Position numbers and translations under genes: made by a program. DNA of 20,547 nt from Candidatus Dormiibacterota bacterium (GTDB lineage Bacteria; Chloroflexota; Dormibacteria; Aeolococcales; Bog-877): assembly GCA_030038765.1 (NCBI GenBank), contig JASHRA010000171.1:1-20547 (forward strand). Direction: 5' to 3'. Under the pieces are notes generated by a model. That model was not told the DNA's origin and did not search any database. It saw only the letters and a list, made by a program, of their open reading frames with translations. Position 1 is the stretch's first letter. Every line of letters starts with the position of its first letter. Below, piece after piece: positions 7,647 through 14,286 of the stretch.

Positions 7647-10527
7647 GACCTCCCTGCAGCGGCTCGGTGACGAGGGCCAGAGCGTCTGGTACGACAACCT
7701 GAGCCGCGACCTGCTGCGGCAGGGCGAGCTGCGGCGCCTGATCGGTCTGGGCGTGGTCGGCGTCACCGCCAACCCGACCATCTTCGAGAAGGCGGTCTCA
7801 CAGAGCGAGGCCTACGACGACGAGATCAGGCGCCTGGCCCTGGCCGGGCGCTCGGCGGAGGAGATCTACGACCAGATGATCGTGGACGACGTGCGCAGCG
7901 CCTGCGACGAGCTCAGGGCGGTCCACGAGGCGAGCCAAGGGACCGACGGCTTCGTCAGCCTGGAGGTGGCCCCGGACCTGGCCCACCGACCCGAGGAGAC
8001 GGTGGAGGCGGCCAAGCGCTACGTCGCCGCCGTCGACCGTCCCAACCTCATGATCAAGATCCCCGGCACCGTCGAGGGCGTGGCGGCGGTCGAGGAGGCC
8101 CTCTTCCAGGGGCTCAGCATCAACGTGACCCTGATCTTCGCGGTGGCGCGCTACCGGGCCGTCACCGAGGCCTACTGCCGGGCCCTGGAGAGGCGTCTCG
8201 AGGCCGGCCTTCCCATCCGCCAGCTGCGCTCGGTGGCCAGCTTCTTCGTCAGCCGGGTCGACACCGAGGCCGACTCCCGCCTGGGCGACATGGCCAGTGC
8301 GGCCGGGGCGGAGCTGCGCCGGGAGCTGGAGGCGTGCCAGGGCAAGGCCGCCATCGCCAACGCGGCGGTCGCCTACGAGGCCTTCGCCGAAGTCTTCCGG
8401 GGTGAGCGCTTCCGGGCCCTGGCGCAGGCGGGGGCGGCCGTCCAGCGACCGCTGTGGGCCAGCACCAGCACCAAGAACCCCGCCTACCGCGACGTCCTCT
8501 ACTGCGAGGAGCTGATCGCGCCGGACACCGTCGACACCATGCCTCCCAGCTCCATCGAGGACTTCCTGGACCACGGGCGGGTCCGCCCCACCCTGGTCGA
8601 CCACATCCCCGACGCGGCCCGGGAGCTGGAGCGGATGCGGCGCCTCGGCGTGGACATCGACGACGTGACGGCGGTGCTCGAGACCAAGGGGGTGGAGAGC
8701 TTCGCCGCCTCCATGACCAAGCTCCTCCAGGAGGTGGACGTCAAGCGCGCCAAGTTCGCCGGACGCGGGCTCGTGGCCTCGCCTCGGACCCAGGTCAGCT
8801 CGACGCCGGTGCTGGCCACCCTGGAGGCAGGCCAGGCCGCCGACTCCATCGCGGACGCCGGGCGGCGCCTGGCCGAGGAGAACGCGGCGGCGCGTCTCTG
8901 GGACCACGACGTGGACCTCTGGCCGGGCGACGCCGCGGCCCGCCAGGAGATCGGCCACCGGCTCGGCTGGCTCGGGGAGCCGGAGCGCCAGCGGGCGACC
9001 GTGGGTCGCCTGCGCGAGTTCCAGGGCTGGGTCAGGGACCAGAACCTGAGCCACGCGCTGCTGGTCGGGATGGGCGGCAGCAGCCTCTGCCCCGAGGTGC
9101 TGCGGGCCACCTTCGGGCCCCAGCCCGGCTTCCCCGAGCTGCTGGTGCTCGACTCCACCTCCCCGGACCAGATCGAGTCCGTCCGGCGCGCCATCGACCC
9201 GGCTCGGACCCTTCTGCTGGTGGCGTCGAAGAGCGGCGGGACGGCCGAGACGCTGGCCCACTGCAGCTTCTTCCACGCCCTCTGGGAGCAAGCCCTGGGG
9301 GCCGACGCCGGCAACCACTGCGTGGCCATCACGGACCCGGGGACGGGCCTGGAGAAGCTCGCCCACGATCTAAATTTCCACCAGGTGTTCGCGGCCAATC
9401 CGGACATCGGCGGGCGCTACAGCGCGCTCTCCGACTTCGGTCTCGTGCCCGCCGCGACCATGGGCGTGGACCTAGAGCAGCTCCTGGCCGGTGCCATCTC
9501 CATGACCGGGGCCTGCTTCTCCGACGCCCCGTCAGCGCCCCAACCGGGGCCGGGCGCCCAGCTGGCGGCGATCCTCGCCGGGGCGGCGGCCGGAGGCCGC
9601 GACAAGGTGACCGTGGTCGCCGACCGCGGGCTGGCCGAGCTTCCCACCTGGGTGGAGCAGTTGCTGGCCGAGTCCACCGGCAAGCTGGGCAAGGGGCTGG
9701 TCCCGGTCGTGGGCGAGCCCCGGATGGAGGCCTCCGCCTACGGTGCCGACCGCCTCTTCGTGCACCTCCAGCTGGAGGGCGACACCGAGCCCGAGATGGG
9801 TCCCTGGCTCGACTCCCTGGCGGCCGCCGGTCACCCGGTGGCGCGCATCCCGACCGCCCACCCGCTCGACCTGGGAGCCGAGTTCTACCGCTGGGAGGTG
9901 GCCACGGCACTGGCGGGGAGCCTCATCGGCATCGACGCCTTCGACCAGCCCAACGTCCAGGAGAGCAAGGACAACACCGCCAAGCTGCTGCAGCAGTGGG
10001 AGGCCCAGGGTCGCCTGCCGGAGCCGGCCGTGGACGTCATCGACGGCGCCGTCCGGGTCGCCGGCGCCCCCGGGGCCGGGAGTTTGGAACAGGCTCTGGC
10101 GGAGTGGCTGCGCGGGCTCGCTCCCCCTTACTACCTGGCCGTCATGGCCTACCTGCCGATGCGGCCCGATCATCCCGAGGACGCCACCGTCATCGAGCGG
10201 CTCAGGGCCGGCCTGGTGCGGGCCAGCGGCTGCGCCACCACTTTCGGCTTCGGCCCCCGCTTCCTCCACTCCACCGGCCAGCTGCACAAGGGTGGACCGG
10301 CGACGGCGGCCTTCCTCCAGATCACCGGCGCCAACCAGGTCGACCTCGACATCCCGGGCAAGCCCTACAGCTTCGGGGTGCTGCAGCAGGCCCAGGCGCT
10401 GGGCGACTACCAGGCCCTGACCGGGCGGCAGCGCCGCGTGCTCAGGGTGCGCTGCGACGACGTGGGTCGGGGCCTGAGCCAGCTGGCCGAGGCGGTGGAG
10501 CGGCTGCGGGTCGCGGTAGGCGGCTGA
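7639..10527 (+). CDS. tal-pgi: Bifunctional transaldolase / phosphoglucose isomerase fusion
   Basis: A single 962-residue protein carrying two pentose-phosphate/glycolysis activities. Residues about 1-375 form a transaldolase: VTANPTIFEKAV near the N-terminus, the Schiff-base lysine K140 in NLMIKIPGT, and the LWASTSTKNPAYRD segment. Residues about 400-962 form a SIS-type phosphoglucose isomerase: GMGGSS (477-482), the sugar-binding ASKSGGT (529-535), GRYSALS, E775 in NVQESKDN and H883/K884 in STGQLHKGG. All active-site motifs look intact in both halves, with no stop or frameshift between them. Fused Tal-Pgi proteins are an annotated class (known for example in acetic acid bacteria and some environmental phyla). 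Fructose-6-P is a product or substrate of both domains, so local transfer is plausible (inference). It starts within the end of tkt and is followed 13 nt later by gnd. Confidence 0.96.
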   Translation: MAKTSLQRLGDEGQSVWYDNLSRDLLRQGELRRLIGLGVVGVTANPTIFEKAVSQSEAYDDEIRRLALAGRSAEEIYDQMIVDDVRSACDELRAVHEASQGTDGFVSLEVAPDLAHRPEETVEAAKRYVAAVDRPNLMIKIPGTVEGVAAVEEALFQGLSINVTLIFAVARYRAVTEAYCRALERRLEAGLPIRQLRSVASFFVSRVDTEADSRLGDMASAAGAELRRELEACQGKAAIANAAVAYEAFAEVFRGERFRALAQAGAAVQRPLWASTSTKNPAYRDVLYCEELIAPDTVDTMPPSSIEDFLDHGRVRPTLVDHIPDAARELERMRRLGVDIDDVTAVLETKGVESFAASMTKLLQEVDVKRAKFAGRGLVASPRTQVSSTPVLATLEAGQAADSIADAGRRLAEENAAARLWDHDVDLWPGDAAARQEIGHRLGWLGEPERQRATVGRLREFQGWVRDQNLSHALLVGMGGSSLCPEVLRATFGPQPGFPELLVLDSTSPDQIESVRRAIDPARTLLLVASKSGGTAETLAHCSFFHALWEQALGADAGNHCVAITDPGTGLEKLAHDLNFHQVFAANPDIGGRYSALSDFGLVPAATMGVDLEQLLAGAISMTGACFSDAPSAPQPGPGAQLAAILAGAAAGGRDKVTVVADRGLAELPTWVEQLLAESTGKLGKGLVPVVGEPRMEASAYGADRLFVHLQLEGDTEPEMGPWLDSLAAAGHPVARIPTAHPLDLGAEFYRWEVATALAGSLIGIDAFDQPNVQESKDNTAKLLQQWEAQGRLPEPAVDVIDGAVRVAGAPGAGSLEQALAEWLRGLAPPYYLAVMAYLPMRPDHPEDATVIERLRAGLVRASGCATTFGFGPRFLHSTGQLHKGGPATAAFLQITGANQVDLDIPGKPYSFGVLQQAQALGDYQALTGRQRRVLRVRCDDVGRGLSQLAEAVERLRVAVGG

Positions 10528-10540
10528 GGGAGGCTTTGCC

Positions 10541-11437
10541 GTGCAGATTGCTCTGATCGGGCTGGGGAAGATGGGCGGGAACATGGTCGAGCGGCTGCTG
10601 GGTGGCGGCCACCAGGTGGTGGCCTTCGACCGCGACCCGGCGGCGGTGGAGCGCGCCGTCTCCGCCGGGGCCACCGGGGCCAGCTCGCTCGGCGACGTGG
10701 TGGCAAAGCTGCAGCCTCGCCGCGTGGTCTGGCTGATGGTTCCCTCGGGGGCCCCGGTGGACGGGTCGCTGGACCAGCTCCTGCCCCTGCTCCAAGTGGA
10801 CGACATCATCGTCGACGGCGGCAACTCCCACTACACCGACTCCCAGCGCCGGGCGCAGCGCTGCGCCGAGAGCAAGGTGGCCTTCCTGGACGCAGGCACC
10901 TCGGGTGGCGTCTGGGGTCTCAAGGTGGGCTACTGCCTGATGGTCGGCGGGGAGCAGGGTGCCTTCGACTACGTGGCTCCCGCCCTGGCCACCCTGGCGC
11001 CCCCGGACGGCTACCTGCGGGTCGGCCCCAGCGGCGCCGGCCACTACGTGAAGATGGTCCACAACGGGATCGAGTACGGCATGCTCCAGGCCTACGCTGA
11101 GGGCTTCGAAGTGCTCCAGAGCTCCCAGTTCCAGCTCGACCTGGGGGCCATCGCCCACCTCTGGGACCAGGGCAGCGTGATCCGTTCCTGGCTTCTGGAG
11201 CTGACCGAGCTGGCCCTCGCCGACGATCCCGGGCTGGCCCAGATCCGGGGCTACGTGGACGACACCGGGGAGGGCCGCTGGACGGTGCTGGAGGGTCTCC
11301 AGGAGAACGTCCCGACGCCGGTGCTGGCGCTGTCCCTGATCATGCGCATCCGCTCCCGGCAGGACCAGTCCTTCGCCGCCAAGTACGTGGCCGCCCTGCG
11401 CAACCAGTTCGGCGGTCACGCCGTCAAGCGGGACTGA
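10541..11437 (+). CDS. gnd: 6-phosphogluconate dehydrogenase, decarboxylating, short (NAD-type) form
   Basis: Oxidatively decarboxylates 6-phosphogluconate to ribulose-5-phosphate. At 298 residues it belongs to the short GndA/YqeC-like branch rather than the usual form of about 470 residues. Visible marks are GLGKMG (7-12), VDGGNSHYTDSQRR, the substrate motif DAGTSGGVWGL, and catalytic K171 with H174-N175-G176 in VKMVHNGIEYG. The second strand of the Rossmann fold ends in FDRDP (D30, D32); an acidic residue there usually signals NAD rather than NADP preference (inference). The GTG start is supported by GAGGGAGG at 10526-10533, 7 nt upstream. The C-terminal SRQDQSFAAKYVAALRNQFG helix is typical of the short family. 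It sits between tal-pgi and pgl, where zwf might have been expected. Confidence 0.95.
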   Translation: MQIALIGLGKMGGNMVERLLGGGHQVVAFDRDPAAVERAVSAGATGASSLGDVVAKLQPRRVVWLMVPSGAPVDGSLDQLLPLLQVDDIIVDGGNSHYTDSQRRAQRCAESKVAFLDAGTSGGVWGLKVGYCLMVGGEQGAFDYVAPALATLAPPDGYLRVGPSGAGHYVKMVHNGIEYGMLQAYAEGFEVLQSSQFQLDLGAIAHLWDQGSVIRSWLLELTELALADDPGLAQIRGYVDDTGEGRWTVLEGLQENVPTPVLALSLIMRIRSRQDQSFAAKYVAALRNQFGGHAVKRD

Positions 11438-11452
11438 GGGCCGGATCGCAGG

Positions 11453-12205
11453 GTGGGGGAGAAGGAGGGCGAGCTCAGGCCTCGGGTCCTGGTCCAGCCC
11501 GACCCCGAGTCGCTGGCCCGCTTCGCCGCCGAGCAGCTGGCCCGGGAGATGCGGGAGGCCGTCTCCCAACGGGGCGAGTGCGTCGCCGCCCTGCCCGGAG
11601 GCTCCACCCCGGGGGAGGCGCTGGAGCTGCTGGCGGCGGAGCCGGGCCTGGACTGGGCCCGGGTCGTGGTCCTGCCCGGTGACGAGCGGATGGTGGACGT
11701 CTCCAGCCCCGAGTCCAACGAGGGGCTGCTGCGGCGCTCCCTGCTGGAGCGGATCCGCGCCGACCGGCCCATGCTGCTGAGCTGGGGGGTGGAGCCGGGA
11801 CTGGGGCCGGAGACGCTGGTGCAGCGTTTCGAGGGGCGCCTGTTGGGGGTCCTGCCCTTCGTCGAGGGCCGGCCCCAGCTGGACCTGCTGGCCCTGGGGC
11901 TGGGGGGTGACGGCCACACCGCCTCGCTCTTCCCGGGACGCGCCTACCCGGACGCGGCCGTGGTCCTGGCCAGCCGCAACCCCGAGGGCCAGTAGCGCCT
12001 CAGCCTGGGCCCGCTGGTGCTGCGGGCGGCGCGCCGGACCCACTTCCTGGTCCGGGGCGAGGCCAAGGCCGGGATCCTCGCCCAGGTAGTCCGCGGCGAC
12101 TATGACCCGGTGCGCTGGCCGGCCCAGCTGGTGGCCCGCAACGTCCCCGGGTGCGAGGTCTGGTGCGACGCCGCGGCGGCCGCCGAGCTGGAGGCCGGCC
12201 CTTGA
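11453..12205 (+). pseudogene. pgl: 6-phosphogluconolactonase interrupted by one in-frame TAG codon
   Basis: Hydrolyses 6-phosphogluconolactone to 6-phosphogluconate. Read through one TAG, the frame encodes 250 codons plus the final stop, the normal family length. The segment before the stop (180 residues) has ALPGGSTPGEAL, PGDERMVDVSSPESNEGLLRRSLL and the catalytic LALGLGGDGHTASLFPG. The TAG is codon 181 at 11993-11995. The same frame then continues with the conserved C-terminal region RLSLGPLVLRAARRTHFLVRGEAKAGIL and PAQLVARN to the TGA at 12203-12205. No base is lost or gained, so this is a nonsense change, a sequence error or a programmed readthrough. The start is GTG at 11453, with only a weak GAGGG upstream. 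The true stop overlaps the rpe start (TTGA), which argues that translation once reached, or still reaches, 12205. A 180-residue product would lack the C-terminal conserved lysine region and is probably inactive. Confidence 0.85.
12190..12194 (+). promoter_or_regulatory. Shine-Dalgarno site for rpe TTG start
   Basis: GGAGG lies 7 nt before the TTG at 12202. Together with the TTGA overlap with the pgl stop it fixes the rpe start at TTG; the upstream in-frame ATG at 12151 would add 17 residues of pgl-overlapping sequence unlike the family. Confidence 0.75.
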
Positions 12206-12879
12206 CCCAGCTGGCGCCCTCGATCCTGGCGGCGGACTTCGGTCACCTGGCCTCGGAGGTGCAGGCGTGCGAGCAGGCCGGGGCCCAGCGCCTCCACGTC
12301 GACGTCATGGACAACCACTTCGTGCCCAACCTCACCATGGGTCCGGACGTGGTCGCGGCCTGCCGTCGGGCCTGCCGGCTGCCGATCGAGGTGCACCTCA
12401 TGGTGGAGCGGCCGGACGGAATCCTGCCCGCCTTCGTGGCCGCCGGCGCCGGCCTGCTCACGGTCCACTACGAGGCCTGTCCCCAGCTTCACCGCAGCGT
12501 CGAGCTGGTGCGGCGCCAGGGGGCCCGGGTGGGGGTGGGGATCAACCCGGCGACGCCGGTCGCCTCCCTGGTAGATATTCTCCCCGAGGTCGACCTGGCC
12601 CTGGTCATGTCGGTCGACCCCGGCTTCGGAGGACAGGACCTGCTGCCCTCCAGCCTGGGCAAGGTGCGCCGCCTGGTGCGGCTGCTGGAGGAGATGAGGC
12701 TGAGCTGCGAGGTCGAGCTGGACGGCGGCGTGGACGCCGCCAACGCGGCCGAGTGCGCCCGCGCCGGTGCCACCGTGCTGGTGGCCGGGACCGCGGTCTT
12801 CCACGCCGAGGGCGGGACGGGCGCCGGCGTCACCTGCCTCCTGGAGCGGCTGCGGGGAGCCTCCGGAGGGGCCGCGTGA
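12202..12879 (+). CDS. rpe: Ribulose-phosphate 3-epimerase
   Basis: Interconverts ribulose-5-phosphate and xylulose-5-phosphate, linking the oxidative and non-oxidative pentose-phosphate branches. A 225-residue TIM barrel, standard length. Metal and catalytic residues are visible: S7 in LAPSIL, H32 and D34 in HVDVMDNHFVPN, H65 in VHLMV, and D174 in VELDGGV. The phosphate-binding MSVDPGFGGQ loop is also present. The start is TTG overlapping the TGA of pgl (TTGA), with GGAGG 7 nt upstream, so translation is probably coupled to pgl. Its own TGA overlaps the GTG of the next gene (GTGA). Confidence 0.95.
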   Translation: MTQLAPSILAADFGHLASEVQACEQAGAQRLHVDVMDNHFVPNLTMGPDVVAACRRACRLPIEVHLMVERPDGILPAFVAAGAGLLTVHYEACPQLHRSVELVRRQGARVGVGINPATPVASLVDILPEVDLALVMSVDPGFGGQDLLPSSLGKVRRLVRLLEEMRLSCEVELDGGVDAANAAECARAGATVLVAGTAVFHAEGGTGAGVTCLLERLRGASGGAA

Positions 12880-13547
12880 CCGGGACCGAGCCCGGCGCCG
12901 GGGCCGCCGCGCTGTCCGTCCCCCAGCACCAGACGCTGCCCGCCGAGGTGCGCGAGGCCTTCGTCGGGGTGGAGCGCAAGTGCTCCGTCTTCATCTTCCC
13001 CCAGCTCCGCCAGCTCGGAGCCGGGGCCGCTGTGGCCCGCCTCCAAGAGCGCGCCTCAGAGCTCGCGGGGCGCGCCGCGGAGGGCCAGCACGAGGGCCTC
13101 GCCGCCGCCTACCAGGAGCTCCTGGGCGAGGCCCAGGCGGCTCTCCGCGAGGCCCGGGCCGAGGAGGTCCAGCTCGAGGTCGAGCAGCGCCAGGAGCGCC
13201 GCTCGGAGGGCCGCCTCCAGTCCAGTCTCGAGGCGGCCAAGGCGCAGCTGCCGGCGGCCCGCATGGGCAGGCTGAGGCAGCAGCTGGAGGAGCTCGGGGA
13301 GAGCGCCGGGGCGGCCCAGCGGAGCGAGCTGGTGGAGGCCGCCATCTCCGAGTGGGAGCGGCTCAGCCAGGTGCGCCAGGCGCGGGAGGCGGAGCGGCTG
13401 GCCGACCGCGCCCACTCGCCGCTGCGGCCGCGAGAGAGGGAGACGGCGAGGAGCCGACGCGCGCTCCGGGACCGGGATCTCGTGGTCGAGCTGGCCCGTT
13501 CCTTCGGGCGGGACGGAGCCGAGGAGGGCGGATCAGCGCGTCAGTGA
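12876..13547 (+). CDS. Unknown helical, probably coiled-coil protein at the end of the pentose-phosphate operon
   Basis: I do not recognise this 223-residue protein. It is rich in Ala, Glu, Arg, Gln and Leu and reads as long amphipathic helices: about residues 50-150 are nearly all helix-favouring with few prolines, suggesting a coiled coil. The N-terminal third contains a less repetitive stretch, PAEVREAFVGVERKCSVFIFPQLRQL, which may be a small folded or contact segment with one cysteine. There is no signal peptide or membrane helix, so it should be cytoplasmic. The GTG start overlaps the rpe stop (GTGA), and third codon positions are strongly GC like the neighbours, so it is a real gene translated with the operon. 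The C-terminus is basic then acidic. Its 3' end overlaps the convergent gene by 7 nt. Confidence 0.72.
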   Translation: MTGTEPGAGAAALSVPQHQTLPAEVREAFVGVERKCSVFIFPQLRQLGAGAAVARLQERASELAGRAAEGQHEGLAAAYQELLGEAQAALREARAEEVQLEVEQRQERRSEGRLQSSLEAAKAQLPAARMGRLRQQLEELGESAGAAQRSELVEAAISEWERLSQVRQAREAERLADRAHSPLRPRERETARSRRALRDRDLVVELARSFGRDGAEEGGSARQ

Positions 13548-13951
13548 CGCGCCGCCACCTCCAGCTCCAGCGCCTCGCCCTCCTCGGCCTCGATGCTGAC
13601 CCAGTCCGGCTGGCCCAGCAGCCGACTCACCTCGACCATGATCCGCCCCTGGGCGTCGAAGACCGCGTCCTGGACCCGGTCGATGCTGGGCCGGCTGGTG
13701 GAGACCACCTGGGCCAGGTCCGGGTCCTCCTGCGCCACCTCGGCGTGGCGCAGCTGCTCCGTGATCTGGGGCGGCACGACCCGGCGCTCCCGGATGCGGG
13801 CGTCCTCGAGGTCGGCGAGGACCCGGTCCAGGTGCTCCAGGTGGGAGCGGTAGCGGCGCAGGATCCGGCTCTTGGAGAAGTTGTCGCGCTGACGGCGGAG
13901 GATCTCGTGCCTGGTGGCGCGGAAGCGGTTGTCTCGCTCTGAGGTCATCAT
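13541..13951 (-). CDS. Small unknown charged helical protein with its own promoter
   Basis: I do not recognise this 136-residue protein. The N-terminal half is basic and helical (RATRHEILRRQRDNFSKSRILRRYRSHLEHLDRVL, residues about 11-45, is split here across two or more helices by composition). The C-terminal half is acidic and ends EAEEGEALELEVAARH. A middle segment, DAVFDAQGRIMVEVSRLLG, could form a short beta hairpin. No membrane segment or signal peptide is seen. The start is ATG at 13951 or the adjacent ATG at 13948; GAGAGGGAAG lies about 10 nt upstream. GC-rich third positions support coding. A TTGGAA-17-TATAAT promoter and a leader of about 155 nt lie upstream. It converges on the coiled-coil gene with a 7-nt overlap, so the two transcripts are antisense at their ends. 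Confidence 0.75.
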   Translation of the reverse strand: MMTSERDNRFRATRHEILRRQRDNFSKSRILRRYRSHLEHLDRVLADLEDARIRERRVVPPQITEQLRHAEVAQEDPDLAQVVSTSRPSIDRVQDAVFDAQGRIMVEVSRLLGQPDWVSIEAEEGEALELEVAARH

Positions 13952-14107
13952 CTGGGGTTGCTTCCCTCTCGGAGTGCTCGACTCCGGAACTGTTCGCTCT
14001 TTGAGTCCGACCAGGGGCCGGGCTCCGGGTGTCTCAACGGCGCGGACTCAGGCTTGGTTACCCGGTGCTCCCCGCCACCCGGTGCCGTCGCGGCGGCCCC
14101 GCGACGT
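13952..14107 (-). promoter_or_regulatory. Structured 5' leader of the small unknown gene (candidate cis-regulatory RNA)
   Basis: If transcription starts about 7 nt after the TATAAT box, the leader is about 155 nt. It contains three perfect inverted repeats: an 8-bp stem with 5-nt loop at the very 5' end (14086-14093 with 14099-14106), an 8-bp closing stem (14002-14009 with 14043-14050) and a 6-bp hairpin with 5-nt loop close to the ribosome-binding site (13970-13975 with 13981-13986). A 9-nt direct repeat (ACCCGGTGC on the plus strand at 14060-14068 and 14077-14085) lies between the first two. I could not match it to a riboswitch class I know. The role is inference. Confidence 0.4.
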
Positions 14108-14113
14108 GTCTCG

Positions 14114-14142
14114 ATTATACCCCAGAAGAGCGCGAATTCCAA
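14114..14142 (-). promoter_or_regulatory. Sigma-70-type promoter driving the small unknown gene
   Basis: On the minus strand TTGGAA (14137-14142) is followed by a 17-nt spacer and a perfect TATAAT (14114-14119). This is the best consensus promoter in the window and lies in its most AT-rich patch (about 14105-14220). The predicted start is near 14107. Confidence 0.7.
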
Positions 14143-14273
14143 GCGCTTTTCGGCCCAGAAAGATGTGTGTTTGTTTAGATTCCTTGCGGATTTTCTTTCG
14201 CTCTCTAAACCGTCACCGTGGCTGTCTTTCCCGTCGCCCCGGGCGCTCCCCGGCGTCGTCCATGCCCAGCACC

Positions 14274-14279
14274 TAAACT
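14274..14279 (+). promoter_or_regulatory. -10 box of a probably leaderless pdh operon transcript
   Basis: TAAACT fits the TANNNT pattern and ends 7 nt before ATG at 14287, so the mRNA should begin at or next to the start codon. There is no Shine-Dalgarno sequence before this ATG. No clear -35 element is seen. A second possible -10 region lies further up (14206-14211, TAAACC, with TTGCGG at 14184-14189). Confidence 0.5.
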
Positions 14280-14286
14280 GGGACCC

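Noticed and set aside
5349..7781. Minus-strand open frame of 810 codons opposite transketolase
   Set aside because: The codon-phase shadow of tkt in high-GC DNA; the protein has low-complexity Gly/Val/Gln/Asp composition and no domain. Transketolase on the other strand is unambiguous.
11993..11995. Genome-wide recoding of TAG as an amino acid
   Set aside because: gdhA, pdhC, lpd and npdG end at TAG exactly where their families end, so TAG works as a stop in this organism.
12102..12875. Upstream extension of the coiled-coil protein frame through rpe
   Set aside because: It is the +2 shadow of rpe, full of Arg/Gly/Pro; the GTG at 12876 overlapping the rpe stop is the sensible start.
13952..14107. 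Thiamine-pyrophosphate, c-di-AMP or cobalamin riboswitch in the leader
   Set aside because: Fragments resemble parts of these motifs (a GGGGAGC, a TTGAGACACCC, a GGTAACC), but the core conserved blocks are missing or in the wrong order, so no known class is claimed.
14218..14286. GTG start at 14218 for pdhA
   Set aside because: The extra 23 residues are Pro/Arg-rich and family homology begins well after 14287; the TAAACT box fits the ATG at 14287. It cannot be fully excluded, since TAAACC also lies 6 nt before this GTG.
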